From positions 1 through 11,945 of the forward strand of contig JALNYY010000131.1 in the NCBI GenBank assembly GCA_023229605.1: a DNA stretch of 11,945 bases. The letters run 5' to 3'. This DNA comes from Methylobacter sp. GTDB taxonomy: Bacteria; Pseudomonadota; Gammaproteobacteria; Methylococcales; Methylomonadaceae. The notes beneath the pieces were generated by a model, which saw only the letters and a list, made by a program, of their open reading frames with translations, was not told where the DNA came from and made no database searches. Positions 5,138 through 11,880 of the stretch are shown one piece after another. Numbering within the stretch: the stretch's first letter is position 1; each line of letters opens with the position of its first letter. Made by a program: the position numbers and the translations under genes.

Positions 5138-7447
5138 TTACATCGTCAAACGTACGCCAATCCAACCCGCTCTCGGCGCGCCGGGCGATACGAACCGGCC
5201 ATCGTTAAACCCGGGCAATACGTCACTTGCCTGTCCATAAACACCAAAAGAATTATAGTTCTTGTCGAAAATATTATCGACCTTGCCAAACACCGCGAAA
5301 TTCTTGGTCACCTTATATTCCGCCTTGGCGTTGAACACCCAGTAGCCGGCTAACGGCGCGGTGCTGTTGGCCTCGTCGCCCCTGAAATACTTATTGCCGC
5401 TGTATATGCCGTCAATGCCCAACGACACGCGCCGCCATAAATCGACGCCTACATTGGCTTTATAAATATGCTCGGGAATACCCGGGATTCTGTTGCCGCT
5501 GACGACAGCCATCGGCTGAGTCGGATCCAACGGGTTACGAATATCGAAACCATCCATAAACCGGGCATTTAAATAGGTATAGTTGGTCGAAAAATGCCAG
5601 TCGTCAATCCCGCTGAACATCTGCGGATAGTTAACCGTTGTGCCCGCTTCTATGCCGTAGCGGCGGGTTTTCCCCACATTACTGAAATAACCTTGACTGA
5701 TAATGCCGCTGGTGGCGTCGCGCCGGAAAATAATATCGTCGTGGTTAATAGTGTTGAAATAGCCCAGATTCCATTTCAAATCCCCCTTGCCTAACAGCTC
5801 GTCCAAATCCCCCCTGAATCCGCCTTCCCAAGTCTTGGCGACCACCTGTTGCAAAGACGGATCGGACACAAAAGCATTGGGCAATTTACACGGCGCAGTA
5901 GGATCGGCGCAGCTTAACTCCATCGGCGTGGGCGCCCGCGCCGATTCGCTATAGCTGCCGTATACATTAAGGTTGTCCCTGATTTGATAAGTTAATCCGG
6001 CAGAAGGATTAAGCCGATCAAACGTATGCGAACCGTTCAGGTTTTTTAACGGATCTTTTATATACTGATCTTCCATATTGACGTGGATATAGTTATATCG
6101 CCCTGCGACAGTCGCCGTTAAAGCATCGGTAATCGAAAAACTGTCGGTCAGGAACACTCCCACCGTCGAGGTGTTGGTATGCAGTCGAACCCTGCTCGCA
6201 TCCACAAAAACTCCGCTTTGCGTTGTTCCCCGTGTATCGGTCAGCGAGCCAAGCTCGGTGTCCGAAGCAAAATGCGTCTCGGCATAATCATAACTTGTAC
6301 CCACGGTCAGGTTGTTTTCATGCTTGAACAAGTCGCGGGCGAACGCTGTCTGCAAAGTGCCGCCGCGGCTGCGCATATTGGTTTGACTGGTGTTGTTGGT
6401 TGCGCCTAAAACCGCATCGTCGGCCAGCACCTGATTACCGTTTGTATCGTTGACGATTATATCGTTCTGATCGCAGAGCAATGTCGGGTCGGCGGCGCAG
6501 GCATTATAATTACTGTTATCGCCGTTAAAGGTTCTGACCCGGTTCTGCCGAAAATAGGTATTACCGCTCACTTCAATATCGTCGGTCAGATCGTAGCTGC
6601 CCGCCAACTCGGAAAAGAACATGCGGGTGACGGTCTGGTCGGGATGGGTAAACACCGCCGCCCGGTCTTGCTGCTGCAACTGGATAGGCGCGGCGCCGTT
6701 ACCCTTCATATTATTATCATTGCCGCCCAAGGTCAGGTCTAAGGAGCCTTTATCGCCGCGCCAGCTCAAGGTGCCGAATGCCTGATCGGCCTTGGTCGGT
6801 GAATAATCCCGCCAACCGTCTTCCTCAAAGTGATGCAGGTCTACAAAATACCCCCAGGTACCGTTATTCCAGCCGCTGCTTAACTCCTCCGAATGCCGGC
6901 CCCAGGAACCGCCGTAAGTTTCCAACTCATGCTTGGGCGCTGAAAACCCGGTTTTGGTCTTGATCGATATGGCCCCGCCCAAACTGTTCAGGCCGTAAAC
7001 CGGATTAGATCCGGGATATAAAGCCATCGAATCAATCGCCCCTGCTGGAATTAAATCCCAATTAACAGAGTCACCGAAGGCTTCATTAAACCGAACACCG
7101 TTGACATAAGTTGATAATCCTTGCGGCACGCCCAACAGCGGCGAAGCGACAAAGCCGCGATAAGAAACGTCCGGCTGCAACGGGTTATTTTGCGCTTCAT
7201 TAATATGCACACTGCCCAGATAGCGGTTGATGTAATCCGCCAGAGTGATGCTTTGAGCTTTTTCCAGCTGTTCGGAAGAAACGGTTTGGATATTGGCCGG
7301 TATTTTACTGGCGGCAACATTGCTACCCTGTAAAGGCGTAACGCCGACCACGTCTATGATACCCAGATCCGTCGGTTGATCTTTGGCCGACACAGCCCCG
7401 GCCGCCGTCAGGCTTAACCCGAGTATTGTGCATGTAAGTTTGTTCAT
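5138..7447 (-). CDS. TonB-dependent outer-membrane receptor
   Basis: A 769-residue protein from the ATG at 7447, supported by GGAGG five bases upstream; a TTG four codons earlier overlaps that site and is unlikely. A Sec signal peptide covers about residues 1-21 (ending GAVSA, before KDQPTD). A TonB-box-like stretch (IIDVVGVTP) follows at about 30-38. The plug domain runs to about residue 165, with SSEQLEKAQSITLADYINR, STYVNGVRFNEAFGD and NSLGGAISIKTKTG. The rest is a 22-strand-type beta barrel that ends GWIGVRLTM, without the common terminal Phe. Length is normal for the family. It imports a scarce ligand (siderophore, metal chelate or similar) across the outer membrane using TonB-ExbBD energy. 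The ligand cannot be told from sequence. Monocistronic by context; nearby metal transporters hint at a metal ligand. Confidence 0.93.
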   Translation of the reverse strand: MNKLTCTILGLSLTAAGAVSAKDQPTDLGIIDVVGVTPLQGSNVAASKIPANIQTVSSEQLEKAQSITLADYINRYLGSVHINEAQNNPLQPDVSYRGFVASPLLGVPQGLSTYVNGVRFNEAFGDSVNWDLIPAGAIDSMALYPGSNPVYGLNSLGGAISIKTKTGFSAPKHELETYGGSWGRHSEELSSGWNNGTWGYFVDLHHFEEDGWRDYSPTKADQAFGTLSWRGDKGSLDLTLGGNDNNMKGNGAAPIQLQQQDRAAVFTHPDQTVTRMFFSELAGSYDLTDDIEVSGNTYFRQNRVRTFNGDNSNYNACAADPTLLCDQNDIIVNDTNGNQVLADDAVLGATNNTSQTNMRSRGGTLQTAFARDLFKHENNLTVGTSYDYAETHFASDTELGSLTDTRGTTQSGVFVDASRVRLHTNTSTVGVFLTDSFSITDALTATVAGRYNYIHVNMEDQYIKDPLKNLNGSHTFDRLNPSAGLTYQIRDNLNVYGSYSESARAPTPMELSCADPTAPCKLPNAFVSDPSLQQVVAKTWEGGFRGDLDELLGKGDLKWNLGYFNTINHDDIIFRRDATSGIISQGYFSNVGKTRRYGIEAGTTVNYPQMFSGIDDWHFSTNYTYLNARFMDGFDIRNPLDPTQPMAVVSGNRIPGIPEHIYKANVGVDLWRRVSLGIDGIYSGNKYFRGDEANSTAPLAGYWVFNAKAEYKVTKNFAVFGKVDNIFDKNYNSFGVYGQASDVLPGFNDGRFVSPGAPRAGWIGVRLTM

Positions 7448-7606
7448 TCTTCCCTCCAATCAGATAATGCCGTCATGATAGCCAAACCATGAAACCCGTA
7501 CCAGACGGCAGCCGATAAAAGGAAATATTCCTATAGCTCCGAAAATCGTGCGCTGCGCGTAAATAGCAACGGAAGGCCGCACAGGTAATCCATCACAAAC
7601 ACCCCC

Positions 7607-7729
7607 CAATGCCGTTAAGTTAATCGTTGCAGGAGCGGGCCATGCCCGCGATGATAGAGTAACGGCTGTCCAAATGCCGCGGGCTCGGCCCGCTTATACG
7701 GCGTTATTGTGCTTAACTTAATGGCATTG
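7607..7729. repeat. 123-bp MITE/BIME-like element with terminal inverted repeats
   Basis: The 17-base ends 7607-7623 (CAATGCCGTTAAGTTAA) and 7713-7729 (TTAACTTAATGGCATTG) are inverted repeats matching at 16 of 17 positions. Inside are two REP-like palindromes in opposite orientation: GAGCGGGCCATGCCCGCGAT near 7632-7651, whose core resembles the GGAGCGGGC-type REP elements of pseudomonads, and a GCGGGC...GCCCGC palindrome near 7680-7693. No coding capacity and no obvious target-site duplication. It fills most of the gap between the divergent receptor and ZIP genes. The rest of 7448-7805 shows only the -10-like sequence below. Confidence 0.65.
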
Positions 7730-7757
7730 AAACAAACCCAAGCTATGGGTATTTGGT

Positions 7758-7763
7758 TATAAT
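7758..7763 (+). promoter_or_regulatory. Perfect -10 hexamer upstream of the ZIP gene
   Basis: TATAAT at 7758-7763 lies 42 bases before the preferred ZIP start at 7806 and 28 bases after the inverted-repeat element. No recognisable -35 hexamer is found 16-18 bases upstream, so it is a candidate only. Confidence 0.4.
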
Positions 7764-7805
7764 GCCCCGCGTACATTCCAAAACAAGCTGATGCAGGTAA
7801 ACCTT

Positions 7806-8756
7806 ATGACTTTAACAACAAAGACCGTAACAAAATTGCAACGCTATTTTGAAGACCAGGCAGACGCCATAAAAGCCGGGGAGACCTACCAAAAACTGCT
7901 GGCTATGCCGCCGCTAAAACGCTGGGCGACAGTGGCCGGATTATTCCTGTTGTCGCAACTGGTGGTGTTCGGCGGCTTATATTTAATTTTCGGCAAGACT
8001 GTTGTTATCGGTTTTTTAGCCAGTATCCTCGCCGGACTGGCTACCGGAGTTGGCGCCCTACCCGCCCTGTTTTTCAAAGACATCTCCAAAAACCTGTTCA
8101 ACAGCATGCTAGGCGCAGCCGCAGGCGTCATGCTGGCTGCGACCGCATTTTCGCTGCTGGTTCCGGGCATGGATTACGGCAATCAAATCTGGCCGGGCAA
8201 AGGCATTTACGTCGTGTCGATAGGCATGTTGATCGGCGCTCTGTTCCTGCATTATGCCGATCGCCAGCTGCCGCATGTGCATTTCGATTCGATTTCCGAT
8301 ACGCATCTGAGTTCCCTGAAAAAAGTCTGGCTGTTCATCATCGCCATCACTATCCATAACTTTCCTGAAGGCATGTCTGTCGGCGTCAGTTTCGGTTCCG
8401 GGGAAATGAAAAACGGCATAGTCCTGGCTATCGCCATAGCCCTGCAAAATATCCCCGAAGGACTGGCCGTAGCCCTACCCTTGGTCGGTCTAGGCTACAA
8501 CAAGTGGCGAGCCGTAGGCATTGCCACGCTGACCGGTCTGGTAGAGCCGGTCGGCGGCTTGCTCGGCATCACCATGGTCACCCTCTTCCAACCCATCCTG
8601 CCGATAGCGATGGGCTTTGCCGCCGGCGCGATGCTGTTTGTGATCAGCGAAGAAATTATTCCCGAGACCCATGCCGACGGCCGTTCGCGCTACGCCACTT
8701 TTGCTCTGATGATCGGCTTTATCATCATGATGACCTTGGACAACATGCTGGGTTAA
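7806..8756 (+). CDS. ZIP-family divalent metal transporter
   Basis: A 316-residue inner-membrane protein from the ATG at 7806, which has AGG 8 bases upstream; an ATG five codons earlier (7791) lacks a Shine-Dalgarno. After a charged cytoplasmic head of about 35 residues come eight or nine hydrophobic segments. The two ZIP hallmark helices are clear: HNFPEGMSVGVSFG (from residue 184) and QNIPEGLAVALPL (from residue 214), whose His, Asn, Glu and Gln side chains line the metal site. A His/Asp-containing loop (HYADRQLPHVHFDSISDTH) precedes the first, and EEIIPETH (about 282-289) lies in a later helix. The family carries Zn, and often Fe, Mn or other divalent ions, into the cytoplasm. The metal here is unproven. 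The GDT1-type gene follows 73 bases downstream on the same strand with no terminator between. Confidence 0.9.
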   Translation: MTLTTKTVTKLQRYFEDQADAIKAGETYQKLLAMPPLKRWATVAGLFLLSQLVVFGGLYLIFGKTVVIGFLASILAGLATGVGALPALFFKDISKNLFNSMLGAAAGVMLAATAFSLLVPGMDYGNQIWPGKGIYVVSIGMLIGALFLHYADRQLPHVHFDSISDTHLSSLKKVWLFIIAITIHNFPEGMSVGVSFGSGEMKNGIVLAIAIALQNIPEGLAVALPLVGLGYNKWRAVGIATLTGLVEPVGGLLGITMVTLFQPILPIAMGFAAGAMLFVISEEIIPETHADGRSRYATFALMIGFIIMMTLDNMLG

Positions 8757-8829
8757 CGCCTACATAGCAATACCGTTGCAGAGTGCGCTTAACGCGCCTT
8801 GGCAGCGGTGCATACAGGAAAAACACACA

Positions 8830-9537
8830 ATGGATCATCTGCAAAGCTATTTACAACACTTTCTAGCGTCACTGAGCACCGCCCCTATCGTCGAAAATCT
8901 TCAAGGCTCTATACGGCACTTTTTATCATTGCTGAGCGCCGACAACTTTGGCGAAATATCGGCCACGGCGCTGACCAGTTTCGCGCTGATTGCAGCGGCT
9001 GAAATCGGCGATAAAAGCCAACTGGTCTGCATGACGCTGGCATCCAGGCATAGAGCCATGCCGGTTTTGCTGGGGGCTATCGCGGCCTTTGCCTTTTTAA
9101 ATACCCTGGCCGTTGTTTTTGGCATCGCCATTTCCAGCTGGTTGCCGGGACATATAGTCGCGACCATCGTCGCCGTCCTGTTTGCCGCTTTCGGCATTCA
9201 TTCCTTGCGCGTGGAAATGGAGGATGAAAATGAGGACGTTAAGGAAAAAAGCGGTCACGGCATTTTCTTCACCACTTTTTTATTGATTACGGTGGCCGAA
9301 TTCGGCGACAAAACCCAGCTGGCCGTTGTCGGCTTAAGCAGCACTGCGGCACCCATTGCAGTGTGGTTCGGTTCCACTATCGCCCTGGCGTCAACATCCG
9401 CCCTGGGAATTCTGGCCGGCCGGACCATCCTGCAGAAGGTGCCTTTAGTGCTGCTGCACAGGATCAGCGGCACCATCTTCCTGGTGCTGTCGGTTTTTGC
9501 GGCTTACCGGGCTTATATCGGCTACATGAGTCAATAG
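8830..9537 (+). CDS. GDT1/UPF0016 (TMEM165-type) cation transporter
   Basis: A 235-residue integral membrane protein. The ATG at 8830 follows AGGA (8816-8819); an upstream TTG at 8776 in the same frame would add 18 residues of no family character. The protein has two homologous halves, each with the family motif E-x-G-D-K-[ST]: AAEIGDKSQL (E58-S63) and VAEFGDKTQL (E157-T162). An acidic loop (VEMEDENEDVKEKSGH, about 128-143) lies between them. There are about six to seven hydrophobic segments, and an extra amphipathic head of about 40 residues (DHLQSYLQHFLASL) that typical bacterial members lack. Family members move Mn2+ or Ca2+; bacterial and cyanobacterial relatives export Mn. Probably co-transcribed with the ZIP gene, giving a paired import/export set. 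Confidence 0.88.
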   Translation: MDHLQSYLQHFLASLSTAPIVENLQGSIRHFLSLLSADNFGEISATALTSFALIAAAEIGDKSQLVCMTLASRHRAMPVLLGAIAAFAFLNTLAVVFGIAISSWLPGHIVATIVAVLFAAFGIHSLRVEMEDENEDVKEKSGHGIFFTTFLLITVAEFGDKTQLAVVGLSSTAAPIAVWFGSTIALASTSALGILAGRTILQKVPLVLLHRISGTIFLVLSVFAAYRAYIGYMSQ

Positions 9538-9551
9538 AACTGTAGCCATGT

Positions 9552-9627
9552 AGGTTGGGTTGCATCTTTTCGCAACCCAACACATTGATACGATAAATGT
9601 TGGATTAAAAAAACATCAATCCAACCT
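9552..9627. repeat. Composite palindromic repeat between convergent genes
   Basis: Two hairpins stand side by side. GTTGGGTTGC (9554-9563) pairs with GCAACCCAAC (9572-9581), a perfect 10-bp stem. GTTGGATT (9599-9606) pairs with AATCCAAC (9618-9625), a perfect 8-bp stem. The outer ends AGGTTGGGTT and AATCCAACCT also match as inverted repeats in 9 of 10 positions, so the whole 76 bases could fold back. It lies between the 3' ends of the GDT1-type gene and leuB and might act in 3'-end formation. No U-tract follows the stems, and the GTTGGGTT...AACCCAAC style is typical of dispersed repeats. Confidence 0.6.
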
Positions 9628-9634
9628 GCACTGC

Positions 9635-10744
9635 TTACATGACTTTCGGCATTTGCCGCAATTTTTCGACAACCTTGTCGCCGAACTGTTCGGTGCTGAT
9701 CATCGTAACGCCGCTGCCCGGCTTGGACAGGTCGGCGGTCGAGTAACCGTCGCCGAACACGCCCTGCATCGCCGCCCAGACATTCTTGGCTTCTTCGGCC
9801 ATGTCGAAACTGTTTTCCAGCATCATCGCGACCGAACCGATCATCGAATAAGGGTTGGCGATATTTTTACCGGCAATGTCCGGGGCCGAGCCATGCGACG
9901 GCTCGTAATAGGCTTTTTCATCGCCTATGCAGGCGGAAGGCATCAAGCCCAGAGAACCCAGAATACCGCCGCCCTGATCGCTGAGGATGTCGCCGAACAT
10001 GTTTTCCATGACCATCACATCGAACTGGGTGGGTTTCAGGCACAGGTTGGTCGCGGCAGAATCGACCAGCTGATGAATCACTTCCACGTCGGGATAGTCT
10101 TTAGCCACTTCATCCAGAATTTCATTCCACAGCACGCTGGATTTGAGCACATTGCTTTTATGAATATTGTGCAGCACTTTCTTGCGTTTTTGGGCGAGTT
10201 TGAACGCCTGATGCAAAATCTGGCTGATTTGGTGTTCATCGTATTCCAGGGTTTCTTTGACATAACGCAAGCCCTGCTCGTTAATGCCGGTTTCCTTGGT
10301 ACCAAAATACAGGCCGCCCACCAGCTCACGAACCATAATAATATCGATGCCTTCGCCGATGATTTCAGGTTTTAGCGGCGAAAAATGTGCCAGAGCTTTC
10401 GGCAGGAAAACCGGCCGAAAGTTTGCATAAGTGTTGTAACGGCGGCGCATCGGCAGCAGCGCGCCGCGTTCAGGCTGTTTATCGATAGGGATGGTTTTGG
10501 ATTGTTCATGACTCAAACCGATCGGGCCTTTAAGAATGGCGTCGGCCTGATCGCAAATATCGATAGTCGACTGCGGAAAGGCATCGCCGAATTCAAAATA
10601 GGCACAGGCTCCAAAAGCAGCGGGCATCAGTTCAAAAGAAACGTCGTTACGTTCCTCAATAAGCTTCAGAACTTTGATGGCTTCCCGGGTAATTTCAGGG
10701 CCGATACCATCACCGGCTAGCACTGCGATTTTATAATTCTTCAT
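9635..10744 (-). CDS. leuB: 3-isopropylmalate dehydrogenase-type enzyme (LeuB family)
   Basis: A 369-residue protein from the ATG at 10744 (AAAGG five bases upstream); an in-frame ATG eight codons earlier has no such site. It belongs to the beta-decarboxylating (R)-hydroxyacid dehydrogenases. The nucleotide site starts VLAGDGIGPE. Substrate segments are QPERGALLPMR with arginines continuing into YNTYANFRPV, then VRELVGGLYFG with the catalytic-region Arg and Tyr. The Lys/Asp set follows (HKSNVLKSSVLW, FGDILSDQGG), and the adenine loop reads EPSHGSAPDIAGKNIANP. PERGALLP(M/L)R is shared with enterobacterial LeuB, favouring leucine biosynthesis: NAD-dependent conversion of 3-isopropylmalate to 2-oxoisocaproate in the cytoplasm. 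DK-N is HK-N here, and DSAATNL replaces the usual DNA-MQL. No leuA, leuC or leuD is adjacent, so a paralogue with a related substrate is possible. Confidence 0.78.
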   Translation of the reverse strand: MKNYKIAVLAGDGIGPEITREAIKVLKLIEERNDVSFELMPAAFGACAYFEFGDAFPQSTIDICDQADAILKGPIGLSHEQSKTIPIDKQPERGALLPMRRRYNTYANFRPVFLPKALAHFSPLKPEIIGEGIDIIMVRELVGGLYFGTKETGINEQGLRYVKETLEYDEHQISQILHQAFKLAQKRKKVLHNIHKSNVLKSSVLWNEILDEVAKDYPDVEVIHQLVDSAATNLCLKPTQFDVMVMENMFGDILSDQGGGILGSLGLMPSACIGDEKAYYEPSHGSAPDIAGKNIANPYSMIGSVAMMLENSFDMAEEAKNVWAAMQGVFGDGYSTADLSKPGSGVTMISTEQFGDKVVEKLRQMPKVM

Positions 10745-11007
10745 AGGTACCTTTGCTGTCTGCTTCATCTACAGAGTGAGATTTTCGAAAACGATTATTT
10801 TACTTTATTTTTTTTAATAAAGCCGCTTGCCTGGAAAAAACTCAAAAATATCATCCTTAATGAAGGTGCCGCCAAAAAATTTCAGATTAACCGCCAGCTA
10901 TCCTGGATATCGATAGCTATTTTTCAGTTATTTTTATATTAAGCATAAACTTACAGTCGAACATGGTTTTTTTAGGTAATGGGTCAAATACGTGATTTGC
11001 TTATATA
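10745..11007. other. AT-rich intergenic region upstream of leuB
   Basis: This stretch should hold the leuB promoter on the minus strand, but I find no convincing -35/-10 pair. It contains a perfect AT palindrome, CTTTATT (10803-10809) / AATAAAG (10816-10822), and an orphan plus-strand terminator-like hairpin at 10896-10924. A 19-codon minus-strand frame near 10770-10860 lacks leucine codon runs, so a leucine-type attenuator is not supported. Confidence 0.5.
10896..10924 (+). terminator. Orphan terminator-like hairpin on the plus strand
   Basis: AGCTATC (10896-10902) and GATAGCT (10912-10918) form a perfect 7-bp stem with a 9-base loop, followed by ATTTTT (10919-10924). No plus-strand gene precedes it within 1.3 kb, because leuB lies on the other strand. 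It could end an unannotated small or antisense RNA, or be a chance structure in AT-rich DNA. Confidence 0.35.
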
Positions 11008-11253
11008 ACTGATGTTACGCAGTTAATCGAGTTTAGGACGCTTGAACATTAAGGAGTCGCTAGCGCGACACTTGATTGAATCGGGTTGTCGCACCCGAAG
11101 GCGAGCTACTTTCTTTTGCGTAGCCTCGGCAACTGCTCCTGCGTTGCTCTACCTCCTGCATCCGTGCCGCGCCCCTAACCGGGCCGTTGTCGATAAAAGC
11201 TCCGGTGCTCGGCGCGGCAAGCGGGAGAAATACCATCCGTGCGTAACATCAGT
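11008..11253. repeat. 246-bp repeat-like element bounded by 14-bp inverted repeats
   Basis: ACTGATGTTACGCA (11008-11021) and TGCGTAACATCAGT (11240-11253) are perfect 14-bp inverted repeats, 16 of 17 if extended outward. The interior is GC-rich with short hairpins such as CGGGT...ACCCG near 11090. It includes the GTCGCACCCGAAGGCGAGC and CTACTTTCTTTTGCG tracts seen in dispersed gammaproteobacterial repeats, which are often mis-annotated as small proteins. A 73-codon frame at 11042-11263 (CRTRRRATFFC...) is of that kind and I do not regard it as a gene. The right arm abuts and disrupts the IS3-type fragment. No target duplication is evident. Confidence 0.5.
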
Positions 11254-11329
11254 CATTAACTAACTTTGCCGCGTCTTGTTTAAATTCAAGCGTGTATTTG
11301 GGCCGTTTATGTTTATTTTGATTACTCAT
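11249..11329 (-). pseudogene. IS3-family transposase OrfA, N-terminal fragment
   Basis: On the minus strand an ATG at 11329, with AGGTGA just upstream, opens a 26-codon frame MSNQNKHKRPKYTLEF then KQDAAKLVND, ended by a TGA at the junction with the inverted-repeat element. K-R-x-K-Y-[TS]-x-E-F-K-x-[DE]-A-[AV]-[KR]-L-V is the standard beginning of IS3-family OrfA (helix-turn-helix DNA-binding protein, about 90-100 residues when whole). The helix-turn-helix itself and the DDE-bearing OrfB are absent. It is a decayed remnant. Confidence 0.75.
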
Positions 11330-11362
11330 GCTCACCTCTGTTGACATTATAAATCTGTCTTT

Positions 11363-11382
11363 AAAAGTGTCCTGTTTAGTCA
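11363..11382 (-). mobile_element. Probable left terminal repeat of the IS3-family remnant
   Basis: TGACTAAACAGGACACTTTT reads on the minus strand from 11382 to 11363, about 34 bases ahead of the OrfA start. Position and GGACACTTTT style fit an IS3-family terminal inverted repeat. The partner repeat is missing, so this is inference. It directly touches the end of the neighbouring IS200-type element. Confidence 0.45.
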
Positions 11383-11387
11383 AAATA

Positions 11388-11406
11388 CCTCCGGCGAAGC
11401 CGGAGG
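11388..11406. repeat. Right-end hairpin of the IS200-type element
   Basis: A perfect 8-bp stem (CCTCCGGC / GCCGGAGG) with a GAA loop on the plus strand, followed on the minus strand by TATTTTGA. It lies 63 bases beyond the tnpA stop. Such subterminal hairpins are TnpA binding sites in this family; the position is the evidence. Confidence 0.6.
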
Positions 11407-11468
11407 CTTGTAACTGTGAACCGCTCAAAGCGGGTTAAAATATGCGCCACCTAAAGGATGGCGACGCT

Positions 11469-11880
11469 CTAAAACAGGTTCAATTGTTCAATTCGCCTGT
11501 CCTCTTCTTCCTGATGCTTGATGTACTCACGGACGGACTCCTCATCTTTGCCTACCGTTGAAACATAATAACCCCTCGCCCAGAAACTTTGTCCTGTGAA
11601 GTTTTTCCTACGCCCCATATAGTTGCGATTTGCCCTTAATGAAACCAACCGCTTGCGACACCGAGTATTTCGGCGGGATTGAAATCAGAATATGCACATA
11701 ATCCGACACCAAATGCCCTTCCAATATTTTGCACTCTTTCTGCGCCACCAAATCTTTCAGCAGTCCTCCTAAATATCTTCTGAACCCCTGATACAGACTT
11801 TTCTTTCTGTATTTTGGTATCCAAACCACATGATACTTACATTCCCATTTTGTATGTTTTAAACTTTCTGCTGGATTCAT
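11469..11880 (-). pseudogene. tnpA: IS200/IS605 transposase TnpA, frameshifted and HUH-mutated
   Basis: The start is the ATG at 11880 with AGGA nine bases upstream (an in-frame ATG at 11919 is less likely). The first part reads MNPAESLKHTKWECKYHVVW and continues to VGFIKGKSQLYGA with a stop at 11608-11610. From about 11627 a second frame continues the protein, RNYMGRRKNFTGQSFWARGY then YVSTVGKDEESVREYIKHQ, ending QLNLF at 11469. Compared with intact relatives, about 17 bases seem lost after KGK. The catalytic HUH motif reads DYVHIL instead of D-H-V-H, so the first metal-binding His is Tyr. The nucleophile region (EYIKHQ, Tyr with Gln four residues on) survives only in the shifted frame. The protein is almost certainly inactive. 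Confidence 0.85.

Noticed and set aside
7455..7485. GATAATG...CATGATAG upstream of the TonB receptor as a Fur box
   Set aside because: Only seven contiguous bases match the consensus and the spacing of the half-sites is wrong; it also lies almost on the ribosome binding site.
7755..7770. GGTTATAATG before the ZIP gene as a Zur operator
   Set aside because: Only one half resembles a Zur site and the sequence is explained by a -10 hexamer.
9560..10375. 271-codon plus-strand frame over leuB as a gene
   Set aside because: It is the antisense shadow of conserved leuB motifs, with His/Phe-rich composition and no family character.
10770..10860. Leucine leader peptide and attenuator before leuB
   Set aside because: The only small frame there has no run of leucine codons and no minus-strand terminator follows it.
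11042..11263. 73-codon frame (CRTRRRATFFC...) as a hypothetical protein
   Set aside because: It lies inside the inverted-repeat element, and its sequence is of the kind produced by translating dispersed GC-rich repeats.
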